Of a DNA stretch of 64,000 bases, positions 1 to 10,933 are shown piece by piece; within the stretch, counting starts at the first letter, position 1, and each line of letters opens with the position of its first letter. The translations under genes were made by a program, and so were the position numbers. The notes beneath the pieces are model-generated. The model was given only the letters and a program-made list of their open reading frames with translations, was not told the DNA's origin and made no database searches. Source of the stretch: Areca catechu (Eukaryota; Streptophyta; Magnoliopsida; Arecales; Arecaceae); the NCBI GenBank assembly GCA_021397845.1, contig CM038052.1, positions 140,683,854 to 140,747,853 on the forward strand. The letters are read 5' to 3'.

Positions 1-212
1 GAAAAACGAAGAAAAATGGAGGTTTGGAAGTTTTCGATTTTTTAGACGAAGAAGAAGACCGGAATAGCAGAGGGATAAAACATAGATAAACATGGAATAA
101 AATGAGAATAAAGGGAATAAGTGGAATAGCTGAAATAAAAAAAATTTAAAATAAAATAAAAAAATATTGGAGAAAAAGAAGAAAACTCGGATGGGTTTCG
201 GGTCCCCCATCA
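1..212. mobile_element. Right end of inverted-repeat unit (copy of 27342-27553)
   Basis: This stretch matches 27342-27553 almost base for base, with the same AT-rich run and the same terminal CCCCCATCA before TAGCT. It is the outer end of the second arm of the hairpin-like unit described at 25267-27553. The rest of that unit lies left of the window. No gene is seen. Confidence 0.8.
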
Positions 213-1008
213 TAGCTAGGAGAGGACTTGTAACCCGAGTTTGTAATCTTAGTTAGAGGACATGGGAACTTTATAAATACCCCACCCCTCCCCCTCTTGT
301 AAGCAATTTTTATTCATGATATCAAAATCCTGGTAAATTTATTTGAGCTTGCAAGCTTGTGTGTTACTTGTTTTTATTTTTTGTTTGGTTACTATTATTA
401 TTGGCCGAATTCCTTGCTGCCCTAGCATCCTTCCATGCCCTAATTCACTACCAACCAAGCCATAACACATCCAAGAAGGAGTGCCCTTGGCCGCCAAGCA
501 AGGAGATCTTCATCAAGATTCAAGCCGCCTCGCTTCTAAACCCTAACCTGATTCCTTCTAAATCTAGTTCCCTTTCATTTTCTTACTTACTATTTCGATT
601 GACCCTTGATGTTTTGCAGGATCTCCAAAGTGTTTCACCTCCCTCGAGGAGGCTTTCCTTTCCTCCAGCACTGCCCAAATCAGCCATCTAATTAAGGGAA
701 TCGAGCTTCATCATCCAGGCTCCAATCAGAGTGCTATCTGATCTCTTCATCGGATGTTCTTCAAATCACTGATTGGTAATATCCTTCCCTTCTTTCAATT
801 TCTGATTTGATGAAGATAAGCTATCCTAATCCAAGAGTTTCTTAATTCTCGGATCCTGGCTATTTCATTATTTTGCATGAGTTATACTGCGATATGATGA
901 TTCTTTGCATTGCTTTTATTCTTACTAGTTCTTACTTTATTTTAGGAGTTTAGGCTACAAATTAAATTATAAAATTTACAAAAAAAAATTTTTAGTATTT
1001 TCCTACAT
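213..1008 (+). mobile_element. 3' half of a chromovirus-type LTR (first copy)
   Basis: The segment is nearly identical to 27554-28350, which is the right half of the LTR that starts at 24513. It has a TATAAATA box at 272-279 followed by a C-rich stretch and CCTCTTGTAA, the layout seen in most LTRs here. An open frame at 359-691 is not maintained as a recognisable protein and is treated as non-coding LTR sequence. The exact right edge is uncertain; it probably lies at CCTACA near 1008, where Athila sequence begins. Confidence 0.65.
270..300 (+). promoter_or_regulatory. LTR core promoter (TATA box plus CCTCTTGTAA motif)
   Basis: TATAAATA lies at 272-279 and is followed by a C-rich tract and CCCTCTTGTAA. 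The same arrangement recurs in the other LTR families of the window. Function is inferred from position and conservation. Confidence 0.6.
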
Positions 1009-2107
1009 GATTTGCAATCTTAGAGTCATCACGCATCACATTAAAATATATTCATTTCCTAAGGAACTTGAAAATGGTCCCACAAAATCGATCCCCCAAA
1101 CATCAAAAATTTCAACCACCAAGATTGGATTGAGTGGCATCATGTCTCTCTTGGTAATCCAACCCATTTGTTGGCATCAAACACAACTTTTACGGTACAC
1201 ATGTGCATCCTTAAATAAATTAGGCCAATAAAATCTACATTGGAGTTAGTTGGTAGCTATCTTGGATGCGAATTGACCACCACATGCTTGATCATGGTAA
1301 AATGATAGAATACTTCTAACCTCATTATTCAAGATACACCTTCTAATGATCTGATTAGGATACTATTCAAATAGGTATGGATTATCCCAATTGAAGTACT
1401 TCACTTGGGAAAAGAATTTATGTTTATCCTGAATAGTCCAATGAGAAGGAAATTTATTAATGGCTAAATAATTTATAATATCAGCATACCATGGTTCAGT
1501 GGACATGGACATGAGTTGTTCATCAGGGAAGAATTCGTTAACAAGTAGTTCCTAGATGGTGCAATTATGATTTGAGAGAACTAATTAGCTACAGCATTCT
1601 CTATTCTTTTCTTGTCCTTAATTTCTAGGTCAAATTCTTGAAGGAGTAAAATCCATCTTATTAAGCATGCCTTAGCAACTTTCTTTACTAGGAGATGTCT
1701 AATGGCTGAGTGGTCAGTATAAACAATAGTGTGTGACCCAACCAAATAAGATCTAAATTTTTTTAAGGCAAAGACAATGGCTAGGTACTCCTTTTCAGTG
1801 GCATGTAATTATGTTATGCATCATTGAAGGTTTTACTTACATAATAATAACTCTAGGTAACTTGTTAATCCTTTGACCTAAAACTGGACCTATAGCATGA
1901 TTGGATGCATTGCACATGAGTTCAAAGGGTTCATTCTATATAAGAGGATGAATGATACAAGTGGAAATGAGTGTCTTTTTAAGAAATTCAAAAGACTCTA
2001 GGCACTCAAGAGTAAACTCAAATTTTTCTTCCTTTGGTAACAGATTTGTCATGGGCAAGCCACTTTGCTAAAATTGGATATGAACATTCTATAAAATCTA
2101 GCATATC

Positions 2108-2732
2108 CTAAAAATGAATGAATTTTTTTGATAGACTTGGGTGGTGGAAGGCTTGCAATAAGGTCAACTTTGGCTTTACAACTTCCATTCCTTTTTTTGA
2201 AACTATATGGCCAAGAACTATACCTTCTCTAACCATAAATTGATATTTTTTCCAATTAAGAACTAAATGCTTTTCCTTGCATCTTTCTAAAACTAGTCTC
2301 AGATGGTTTAAATATTCGAAGAAGCTAGGGCCAAATATAGAAATGTCATCCATGAAAAGTTTGAAAAATTATTCAACCATATCAGAAAAAATGCTGATCA
2401 TACATCTTTGGAAGGTTGCTGGTGCATTACATAACCCAAAGGGCATGTGCCTATAAGCAAAGGTTCCAAATGGGTAGGTGAATGTAGTCTTTTCCTGATC
2501 TTCAATGGCCATGGGGATCAAGTTATAGCTAGAGTATCTATCAAGAAAATAATAAAAACTCGTGTCCGGCTAATTTCTCTAACATTTGGTCAAAAAACAG
2601 CAAAGGAAAGTGATCTTTCCTTGTTACCCCATTCAATTTTCTAAAGTCTATATAGACCCTCCATCTTATTTGGGTTCTAGTTGGGGTAAGTTCATTCTGA
2701 ACCACTATAATTCCAGACTTTTTGGGTACCAC
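2108..2732 (-). pseudogene. Athila reverse transcriptase fragment
   Basis: The fragment is read in two minus-strand frames. 2732-2541 encodes the RT N-terminal part (VPKKSGIIVVQNELTP, then DFRKLNGVTRKDHFPL) and 2353-2108 encodes the palm and beyond, with MDDISIFGP as the variant of the YxDD catalytic motif and VLNWKKYQFMVREGIVLGH after it. These match the Athila RT consensus. RT would copy element RNA to cDNA in a virus-like particle. The frame is broken between the two parts, so no active enzyme is made. Confidence 0.85.
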
Positions 2733-3210
2733 TTATACAGGGCTTACCCACGAACTATCAAAAATGGGATAAATAATTCAATTATCAAGTAACTTCAAAA
2801 TCTCTTTCTTGACTACTTCCTTCATGGCTAGGTTTAATCTTTTTTTGGCATCATTAGTTGGTTTAGCCTCTTCCTTTAGGTGCATCCTATGTTAAACTAT
2901 GGAAGGGCTTATTCCCTTAATGTTTACCATGGTCTAGCCTATTGCTTCTCAATTTTCTCTCAAAATAATTAATAGCTCCTCCTCTTGTTTAGGATTTAGG
3001 TCTGAGGCAATAATTATAGGCAAGTTTTCTTCTGGACCTAAATATGTAGACTTAAGGTGCTTGGAGAGGGATTTTAATTCTAATTTGGATGCTTCATCTA
3101 TTGATGGCTTGGTTGATGATTTAGCCATTTCCATGAATGTTTTAGTAGGAGACTCCCATCTCTGGATGTTTTTATTATCTCCAAGTATTTTATCTATGCT
3201 TAGTGGATTC

Positions 3211-3648
3211 TTATTCCAAATTAAATATGTTTATCTCAATAGTCATGTTCCCAAATGATAACTTCATAAGTCCATTTTGATAATTGATTTCAACATTAGC
3301 AGTAGCTAGGAATGGACTTCCTAAAATAACTAGGATATGACCCTTAGGATTTAATACTAGTTCAGTCTCCAAAATGATGAAATCTATAGGAAAGATAAAA
3401 TTGCCAACCTTAATTAGGACATCCTCTACCATTCCTTTAGGGATCCTAAAGGATCGGTCTACTAATTATAATGTGATCCCTGTTGGCTGAAGTTTTCTCA
3501 ATCCTAATTTTTCATAAACTGAATAGGGTAGAATATTTATACTAGCCCCCAAATCAAGTATGGCCTTCTCAGTGTGGGTTTCTCTGATGACACATGAAAC
3601 TGTTGGAGATCTTGGATCCTTATATTTTATGGGCATGTGACTTAACAA
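3211..3648 (-). pseudogene. Athila retropepsin-like protease fragment
   Basis: Two adjacent minus-strand frames (3648-3466 and 3432-3211) together give a retroviral-type aspartic protease domain. One carries AILDLGASINILPYSVYEKL, with DLGAS at the catalytic position, and the other carries the typical Athila tail ILGSPFLATANVEINYQNG. A stop separates them. In an active element this protease cuts the Gag-Pol polyprotein. Confidence 0.8.
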
Positions 3649-4097
3649 GTATGAGCTTACACTCGCTGCTAAGAAAGCTCTCTTGGTACATTAGTGGTCC
3701 TTTTCTTGGTATAAAGATCTTTTAAGAATTTGGCATATATTGGAACATGTTGGATCATGTCTAGTAGATGAATATTTACTTAAACTTGCTTAAATATCTC
3801 TAATATTTTATTTAAATGTTCTAATTGTTTATAGACCTTAATCAATTTGGAAAAGGAGCTCTAGAAATTATGGGCACCTGGTTTGGTGTACTATTAGTTT
3901 TCGTAGCTTGAGTTTGTATGGTAGGATGTTCATTGGGTGGCTCAACTGGCTCAGTAGTTAAGTCCTCTCTATTGTCAAATGTACCTACCTTATTATCCAC
4001 TTATTTTCTTAATCTTAAAGAGTGAATAGTATTCACTTGATTAACTTGGTTTCCTTGGGATGGTCGACCATTTTGGCTTCTTGGGTTAGGTTCAGGT

Positions 4098-4245
4098 AGG
4101 CTAGGCAGCCTACCTCATTCTCTTTCATTAATGGCAAATGCTAGCCTACCTCATTCACTTTCATTAATGGTAGATGCTAGCCTACCTCGTTCACTTTCAT
4201 TAATGCCTAGACTACCTCATTCTCTTTCATCAATGGTAGATGCTA
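4098..4245. repeat. Short tandem repeat, ~45 bp unit, about 3.5 copies
   Basis: The phrase GCCTACCTCATTC(T/A)CTTTC followed by ATTAATGG and ATGCTA recurs about every 45 bases. The same array is present in the second Athila copy at about 33087-33234, so it predates the duplication. It lies in the gag/linker part of the element. Confidence 0.75.
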
Positions 4246-4584
4246 GCTGACCCACTTGTATTTTCACGCACGCTATGGCCTGGGAGTTTGAATTTAGGAG
4301 TTAGCCTGTGGTTTGTATATAATTACTTAGTGCAGCATTGGTGTTAGCATTGGATTTAGCCAGGTCTTCCAGGCTTATCTCTAAAGAACTTAATTTCTTA
4401 TCATTGTTATTGAAGCCTGGTGCTGATAGGTTGTTCATCATAGGGTTAGGCCTTATGTTTTATTGATTGAAGCTAGGACCACCTACATTTTGATTCTGTG
4501 ACCATGAGAAATTTGGATGATTCTTCTATCCTAGGTTATAAGTGGGTGCGTAGGGATTGTTCATGGGTCTCTAGTATGTGGCAT

Positions 4585-4620
4585 TCACCTGTGCACATCC
4601 ATTCACCTGTGCACATCCAT
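4585..4620. repeat. 18 bp direct duplication private to Athila copy 1
   Basis: ATTCACCTGTGCACATCC is present twice in a row here but only once at the matching place in copy 2 (about 33570-33590). It marks slippage after the two copies separated. Confidence 0.75.
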
Positions 4621-4633
4621 TCTCTATTGGGTT

Positions 4634-5115
4634 CACAGACCTGAAATGTTTCCACCGGGCACTATGAAGAAATTGCAAGCCCGGGGAGATGGACCTTTCA
4701 AAATAATTAAGAAAATAGGATCTAATGCATATGTATTAGAGTTACCACCTGATTACGGAATTAGCTCCACTTTTAATATTTCTGATCTGAAATAATTTAA
4801 AGAATTGGCATTAATTCCAAGTGAGCCTTTTGAACTTCACCCTACCTTTGAGAGCGAAACCCTACCTGAGTGTTCACCAGCAATTCCACTAGACTGGAGA
4901 AACAAGATTGAAAGTATCTTAGATGACCAAGTGATTACTAGTAGAAATAAGGGTTATCAGCGTTATCTGGTTCGTTGGCACGGTCGACCGGAATTTGAAG
5001 ACTCCTGGATTACCCGAGAGGATCTACAACAAATTGACCCAGATATATTAGAAAAATACCACAGTCAAACCGATCCTTACTCGACAGGGTAGAGTTCCTC
5101 CAACCCGGGGAGAAT
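4634..5115 (+). pseudogene. Chromovirus integrase C-terminus and chromodomain (3' end of element K)
   Basis: The fragment begins inside the GPF region of integrase (FPPGTMKKLQARGDGPF) and continues through the linker typical of this family (YVLELPPDYGISSTFNISDL). A chromodomain follows, open at 4805-5092, with ILDDQVITSRNKGYQRYLV and RPEFEDSWITREDL. In chromoviruses this C-terminal chromodomain is thought to steer integration to chromatin. A TAA near 4791 and a TAG at 5090-5092 interrupt it. Everything upstream is missing, and the left junction at 4633/4634 joins minus-strand Athila sequence without an obvious target duplication. The LTR at 5116 follows directly. Confidence 0.85.
5104..5115 (+). 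promoter_or_regulatory. Polypurine tract of element K
   Basis: CCCGGGGAGAAT sits directly before the LTR start TGGTGTGGGCACC. The position and purine bias fit the plus-strand primer site. The same GGGAGAAT or AGAGAAT ending precedes the related LTRs at 24513, 45403 and 51651, and at 16178 on the minus strand. Confidence 0.65.
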
Positions 5116-5609
5116 TGGTGTGGGCACCAGGCTTAGGAAGAGGCTTCAGCTAATGCCAAGTTCTTTATGGATAGAAGACTAGGAATTTAAGTCCTATAAT
5201 AAGTCTATGAGTCCTGTATTTATTTTTATTTGAATAATTGAGTCATGTTTTATTTTAATTTGGGTCCAATTAGAATTAAATTGGCTTTGTGTTGAGTCGG
5301 GTTCAAGATCTACTTGCATTGGGCTTCAATTAAGCAAGAATGAGTGCAACCAACTTCACCAACTACTTGGAGCACCACATCATCAAAGCACCATGCCTGA
5401 TGGTGGACCCGAAACCCATCCGGGTTTTCTTTTTGTTTTTTTAGATTTTTTTTATTTTTTAGTTTAAAAATACTTATCCCAACTATTCCTCTAATTCCCA
5501 TTATCCTTACCTTATCCGGATGTTATTCCCAACTTATTCCAGATCTATTCCTATCTTCTTCAACCTCCAGGAAATCACAAAGAGTTCATTTTTTCGATTT
5601 TTTTTGCCC

Positions 5610-6030
5610 CACCGGTCCCCGATCTGCCGTGCCCGACCCCGGGTCGCCCCCGCCGGACCGCCGCCGACACTCGCTGGCCCCTGCCCTCGCCGGAGAAGCC
5701 ACCACCACCGCCCACGCCCGTGGGAAGAGGAACGGACGCGGGAGGCGTCCGTCCGCCCACTAGCGGCCGTGCCGCCCTGCGCCACCACCGGCTTGATGCC
5801 CGCCACCGTTCACGATGCCCGCCGGCCCTCGGCCGCCCGTCGATGGGGTCCGCCGCCGCCCACGCCCATGGGAAGATGAACGGACGCGGGAGGCATCCAT
5901 CTGCCCCGTGCATCCGTGTGACACTGCCACCGTGCCACCCCGCCACCGACACCCACCCACCGGCACACCGCCGTGCCGCCCCACCACCGCCCGCTGGGCC
6001 GGCCACCGGAGGTCCCCCCTATGGCTCGGA
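5610..6030. repeat. GC-rich block with an internal duplication inside J1
   Basis: The block is far richer in G and C than its flanks. The phrase CGCCCACGCCC(G/A)TGGGAAGA and the following GGACGCGGGAGGC occur near 5711 and again near 5858, so about 150 bases are duplicated. Open frames run on both strands, as expected for GC-rich DNA, and none matches a family I know. Confidence 0.6.
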
Positions 6031-6432
6031 CGAGAGAAGCTTTGGCATGCTTCTCAAAGCATCCCAAGGAAAGGTTGTTCTCCATTATTTTTGGAGCTGC
6101 ATGATTTTTAGAGCAGCACGATCTTCAGGGCCGCACGATTTCCAGAGTAGAGGGAGATTTCAAAATTCAAATAACAGGAATTTATTTGGTATTTTCTCAT
6201 GATTTTAATGTGGGTTTAAAATGGAAATTTGGGATTTGGGTTTGAATTTGAATTCAAATCATTTGAATTTGAATTCAAATCTAGGGAGGATTTTAGGGGA
6301 TTTTATTTTTGAATATCGAAAGAGATATGGGCATCTATAAATACCCATACTCCTCTTGTAAAAAATTAGTTGATGAAAATGAATTTTTGAGAGTGTTTTT
6401 CCACTTGTGTGTGCTTATGGGCTGAGGCCCAT

Positions 6433-6517
6433 TTGCCTTTATCTTTCGGGACGTCGAGGGGGGTGAGGCCCCAACTTGCCTTCATCCTTCGGGACGTCGA
6501 GGGGTGTGAGGCCCCAG
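6433..6517 (+). repeat. Two copies of a CTTCGGGACGTCGAGG R-region motif
   Basis: CTT(T)CGGGACGTCGAGGGG...GTGAGGCCCC occurs at about 6440 and again at about 6489. Related single copies occur downstream of the TATA box in other LTRs (about 26510, 34860, 46315, 52570). It is probably an RNA structural or processing element of the LTR leader, but that is inference. Confidence 0.6.
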
Positions 6518-7854
6518 GTATCCCCATTCTTTTCTCACATCTTCATGTCTCTCCCTGTTTCCCCTCGTGACCTTGAGATTCATCCTAGCACCTCCAAGTA
6601 TCGAGGAGGTCATAATATCTTAGAGATGAGAGGTCTCTTCGTTAGGATGAGTCCCAAGGTCCATGAGTTCCAGTCCCCTATCTCCCATCCCCATCCTTCC
6701 TTCGCCGCCTCTGCCAAGAAAATTGAAAATTAAAAGAGTATGGCTATTTTACGACTTTCGGGGTCATCCTATCCTAGTCCCGGGAGGCTTCTTAGCCCTC
6801 CCACGATCCTTGGTTTGCTTTAGATTTTTTTCCCATTTCCGAATAACCCCAGGTTTCTTCGTGTCCGCCATCACAACATCAATGCCACCTTGGAAGACAA
6901 GTCATGCCAAGTTGGAGGATAAATCATGCAACATCACCAAGACACATCAACCATGAATTTTCAAATTTGAATGAAGCTCCACTCTTTATGGGTGCCCACC
7001 TTGTAATTAGGAGATTTAAATTTGAATGGGCCACTCCTATCTTCATGGGACACCCCTTGATTTTCTCCATGAAAAGTGTTGCATTTTGAATTTGAAAAAG
7101 GAGCTTAAGGTTTATAAAAGCTCCTAGAATTCTCTTGTAATGGTAATGATGAATGAAGAAGAAATTTTTTTTGAAAGCTTTTCCCTTTGCTAGCCAATTT
7201 CCCTTGAGAGAAGGAAAGGTGTGAGACCTAAGTTTCCTAGCCAATCCAATTTCTAACCCATACTCCATTTCTATTTGATCAACCTTGAAGACTCTCCTAC
7301 AATCCACTCCAAAATTCGTCCATCCCCTCTTCCAAAGGCGTCTTCTACGAAGAAGATCGGCATGCCAACAAGTGGAGGAGGTTTAAGTTATGGATGCCAA
7401 GGAAGATCTACTTCAAGCCAAGCTTAATCCTTATTAATCCATTCCAAATTCTTTTTATCCATTACTACAACCTCCTATCTAAACCTGTTAATCTATCCAT
7501 CTCCTTGTGCAGGATCCCCGGGTCTCATGGTTTCCAAGATGAAGGTTTACTATGCCAAACAATCAGAGGCAGGAGGCCTTGAAACCTAGAGTAATTCTTT
7601 TGTCATTTAGGTACCTCATCTTGACTATCCTTTATCCCATTTTCAGAAAATTAATAGCCGGGTAACCATTCTTATAATTTCTTTTAGATCTGAAATAGCA
7701 AGGTAAGCTAGCCCTAACCTGTGTGGTTTCCTACCACAAAGGTCCTTTCTTAATTACTTTGAGAGAGTTTCTTTCTAGTCATGTTTTTCTCTATGTTCCT
7801 TTCCAGAATTTCTATTTCTTTTATAGAATAGCTGCATGCCTATTTGCCTCATCA

Positions 7855-9138
7855 ACATTTAATCTCTTTAATCCTTAGAGATGCATCATTCGAATCTTAT
7901 TCCCCATCAATGGACAAGTACATCAAGTACATCCAGGATGGACTGCTACCAGAGGATCGCAGAGAAGCCGACCTCATCAGAAGGAAGGCCACCCATTTCG
8001 TCTTGATGGATGCGCAGCTCTACCGCCGGTCTTATTCCTACCCACTCCTAAAGTGTCTCGGGCCCACGGAGGTGGCCTTCGTGCTCTGGGAAATACATGA
8101 GGGCCTTTGTGGAAATCATGTAGGAGGGAGGACTCTGGGGTACAAGGCCCTTCACCCGGGATACTTCTGGGAGATGATGAGGGAAGACGCCACCGACTTC
8201 ATCAAGAGGTGTGACAAATGCCAGCGCCATTCCCATGTTCAGCGCCTACCGGCTGTGCCGATCTCATAATTGTCATCTCCCTGGCCTTTTGCACAATGAG
8301 AGGTGGACATCCTAGGGCTGTTCCCCATCCTGCCTGGGCAGTGGAAGTTCCTGCTAGTGGCAATCGACTACTTCACTAAGTGGGTCAAGGCGGAGCCGCT
8401 AGCTCGAATTACAGAAGCCAATGTTCAATAATTCTTTTGGAAGTTTGTCATCTGCCGCTTCAGACTCCCCAACTGTGTTATCACCGACAACGGGCAACAG
8501 TTCGACAGCCAGGAGTTCGAAGGATTCTGTGCCAAGCATGGGATTCAACATCGTTTTACCTCGGTTGCTCATCCCCAGACCAATGGTGAAGCTGAGGTGA
8601 CCAACCGAACCATCCTTCAAGGACTCCGAACCTGACTGGACCAAGCGAAGGGTAGATGGGTGGAAAACTTCCAAGCATCCTGTGGGCCTACCACACAATG
8701 CCCAGAACGGCGACAGGCGAAATACCCTTCAACCTCATCATTGGATCTGAAGTAGTGATCCCAATCAAACTCGGCATGCCTAGGCTCCGGGTGCAGCAGT
8801 ATGACGAGGCACATAACTCGGCACACCTCTTGTTCGACCTTGACCTCCTCGAAGAGACGAGGGACAAAGCCTGATTTCGGATGGCGGCATACCAGCAACG
8901 GGTCGCCCGATATTACAACGCACGGGTGAAACCAAAGATCTTCCGACCTGGCGACCTGGTGCTACACCGGGCAGAAGCGTCCCAACCCCGGGAGTGCGGC
9001 AAGCTCTCGCTGAATTGGGAAGGCCCTTATAAAGTGCCTGAGGCCCTCTCACAGAGCACCTACTACCTCGAGGACCTGGATGGTGCCAAGTTCCCCCAGA
9101 CATGGAATGCATGTAATTTGAGGAGATACTATCAGTAA
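7855..9138 (+). pseudogene. Tat/Retand-type Ty3/gypsy integrase
   Basis: This is the 3' end of a Tat-lineage pol. It starts in the linker before integrase (MDKYIKYIQDGLLPEDRRE), then shows the HHCC zinc finger (HEGLCGNHVGG with CDKCQRHS). The catalytic core carries EVDILGLFP and the second Asp in ITDNGQQFDSQEF, and the Glu lies in HPQTNGEAEVTNR. The C-terminal region follows (YYNARVKPKIFRPGDLV to LRRYYQ, stop at 9138). At least four in-frame stops and a shift near 8650 break it. The large open pieces are 7844-8269, 8656-8874 and 8881-9138. RT and RNase H would lie upstream and were lost where chromovirus K sits. Confidence 0.9.
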
Positions 9139-9199
9139 AGTAAGTCTTCCCTCCACTAGAAATAAAGACTCCTTTCTGCACAACGGTTTATCTACATTG

Positions 9200-9760
9200 C
9201 AGGAAACCCCTCAAGCACTCACGTCCCCAAGCCCAGCACCAGGACACCAGCCCAAGACCGGAGCTCAGATCTCTGGCCAAGGAAACCTTCGAGCTACGCC
9301 GCTCTCAACTATCAACATCTCCGAGCTCAGCTCCCAGTCGACAATTCCTGAGCCATGTCCTCAGGCCATCAAGTCCCGGAGACCAGCTCTCCGGCCGGCA
9401 CGTCCCCGAGCCCATTTCCAGTATGCCAGCCCAAGACTGGAGCTCAGATCTCCAGCCAAGGGAACATTCGAGCTACGCCGCTCTCAGCTATCAACGTGTC
9501 CAAGCCCAGCTCCAAGATGACAACTCCTGAGCCATCTCCTCAGGCCATCAAGTCTTGGAGACCAGCTCTCTGACCGGCACATCCCCGAGCCCAGCTCCAT
9601 GATGCCAGCCCAAGATCGAAGCTCAAATCTCCAGCCAAGGGAACCTTTGAGCTACGCCGCTCTCAGCTATCAACATCTCCGAGCCCAACTCCAAGACTCC
9701 ATCTCCATAGCCACGTCCTCAGGCAATCAAGTTCTGGAGCCCAACTCGGCAACCAGCACG
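9200..9760. repeat. Tandem repeat, ~179 bp unit, in the Tat 3' region
   Basis: The phrase GCCAGCCCAAGA followed by a CGGAGCTCAGATCTC-like block recurs at about 9248, 9427 and 9606, a 179 bp period. Degraded further copies appear near 10236 and 10328. Tandem repeats between pol and the 3' LTR are characteristic of the Tat lineage. No coding function is evident. Confidence 0.75.
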
Positions 9761-10205
9761 GAGAAGAGTCCTCCGGCACAAAGACTTGGAAAGCCCTCAA
9801 GCACTCAAGCCTCGAGCCTAACTCCTCGGCATCAAAGCCCGGAGAAGAGTCCTCTGGCACAAAGACCTGGGAAGCCCCAAGGCACTCAAGCCTCGAGCCT
9901 GACTCCTCGGCATCAAAGCCCGGAGAAGAGTCCTCCAGTATAAAGACCTGGGAAGCCCCTAGGCACTCAAGCCTTGAGCCTAGCTCCTCAGCATCAAAGC
10001 CCAGAGAAGAGTCCTCCGTACAATGACCTGGGAAGCTCCCAGGCACTAAAGCCTCGAGCCTAGCTCATCAGCATTAAAGCCCGGAGAAGAGTCTTCCGGC
10101 ACAAAGACCTAGGAAGCCCCCAAGCACTCAAGCCTCGAGCCTAGATCCTCGACATCAAAGCCTGAAGAAGAGTCCTCCAGCACAAAGACCTGAGAAGCCC
10201 TCAGG
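9760..10205. repeat. Tandem repeat, 81 bp unit, about 5.5 copies
   Basis: GGAGAAGAGTCCTCC begins each unit, near 9760, 9841, 9922, 10003, 10083 and 10163, so the period is 80-81 bases. Because 81 is a multiple of three, part of the array stays open on the minus strand (10046-9663) as a 27-residue repeat. I regard that as a by-product of the period. The array follows directly after the 179 bp array and both share GAGC(C)-rich phrases. Confidence 0.85.
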
Positions 10206-10930
10206 CACACACGTCTCCGAGCCCAGCTCCAAGATGCCAGCCTAAGATCGGAGCTCAGATCTCCAACCACGGGAACCTTCGAGCCACGCGGCTCTCAGCT
10301 ACGTCGCCGAGCCCAGCTCCAGGATGCCAGCCCAAGACCAGAGCTCAGATCTTCGGTCAAGAGAACCTTCGAGCCACGCAACTCTCAGCACATCTCCGAG
10401 CCCAGCTCCGAGTCATCCAAGTTCCTGATCCCGGCGTTCGAAGATCGATCCCCGAGCCTAGCTCTAAGGCATTCAAGACCTAAAAGCCTCTCAGACATCC
10501 AAGTCTGAAGCCGATATTCGATGGCATCGAAGCCTTGAGCTCAACACAAGCTCACGCAGGACGAAGCTCCTCTCTCCGGCCACCATGCACCAAAAGAGAA
10601 GGAAAAAGGAAAGAAAAGGGGAGGGAGGACATCCACATCACAAAAGAAAAAGGAAATCACATTTGCAAAATCAACTCTCATTACTTTGAAGAGAGGTTTT
10701 ACATCATCTTCTAGGCCCTAACAAGCCAGGCAGCCCAGCTCAAAAACAAAACAAACAACAAAAATGACAAAGAAAATGGAAAAGTACAAGAGAAGTCCTA
10801 TCCTATGAGGTCGGCTCCATCCCTGGGTGGTGCACGGCCAGGACTTCTCCCTCTTCCATCACCGGTGTAGGGTCGCCTTCTGAGCAGGACCCGTTGGATG
10901 GGCTGGCTCAGCTACTACTACTAAAGGGGC
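10206..10930. other. Tat 3' untranslated region between the repeats and the antisense gene
   Basis: The first part (to about 10560) consists of degraded copies of the upstream repeat units. A short A-rich stretch (10580-10800) follows. I see no gene, and no known motif beyond the end of the antisense frame at about 10934. Confidence 0.5.
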
Positions 10931-10933
10931 CAG

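Larger units (their letters stand above)
1009..4633 (-). pseudogene. Athila-type Ty3/gypsy gag-pol remnant, copy 1
   Basis: Read on the minus strand this is a decayed Athila polyprotein. From 5' to 3' (right to left) it holds gag/linker sequence (about 4630-3700), protease (3648-3211, with DLGASINILPYS in place of the usual DTGA-like site), reverse transcriptase (about 2880-2080), RNase H traces (about 2050-1500) and the start of the integrase core (about 1270-1010). RT motifs such as DFRKLNGVTRKDHFPL and MDDISIFGPSFFEYL are diagnostic of Athila rather than chromoviruses. Many stops and frameshifts make it dead. It matches 28351-33600 at roughly 98-99% by eye, including the same lesions. An extra A near 2550, relative to copy 2, shortens the RT frame. 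No Athila LTR is present and the gag end is cut at 4633. Confidence 0.85.
5398..6881 (+). mobile_element. Solo LTR-like unit J1 with GC-rich insert, TSD ATGCC
   Basis: The unit begins TGATGGTGGACCC, ends ACAACATCA, and is flanked on both sides by ATGCC (5393-5397 and 6882-6886). TG...CA ends with a 5 bp duplication fit an LTR. The first ~200 bases resemble the ends of the unit at 25267-27553. The TATA box TATAAATA (6336-6343) and downstream CTTCGGGACGTCGAGG motifs resemble those at 26405 onward. Between them lies an unusually GC-rich block (about 5610-6030) that could be captured host DNA. I recognise no protein in it; the frames are low-complexity Pro/Arg/Gly. Confidence 0.7.
5116..7854 (+). 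mobile_element. 3' LTR of chromovirus K, split by a nested unit
   Basis: The LTR starts TGGTGTGGGCACC and appears to end CCTCATCA at 7854. It is interrupted at 5397 by the unit 5398-6881, whose ATGCC duplication flanks it. With that removed the LTR is about 1.25 kb. The TATA box (TATAAAAG, 7113-7120) and TCTCTTGTAA follow the common LTR layout. The LTR abuts Tat integrase coding sequence at 7855, so K inserted into the Tat element and later lost its 5' part. The first ~55 bases also encode the integrase tail described under findings. Confidence 0.7.

Noticed and set aside
4098..4245. CRISPR-like spaced repeats
   Set aside because: Units are contiguous, imperfect and inside a plant retroelement. 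There are no unique spacers and no cas genes.
5520..6202. Overlapping open frames on both strands in the GC-rich block as host genes
   Set aside because: GC-rich DNA is open in many frames. The translations are low-complexity Pro/Arg/Gly and match no known domain. The block contains an internal duplication.
9663..10046. Minus-strand protein with 27-residue repeats
   Set aside because: It is explained by the 81 bp tandem repeat being a multiple of three. It has no conserved domain and lies in a Tat 3' region where such arrays are expected.
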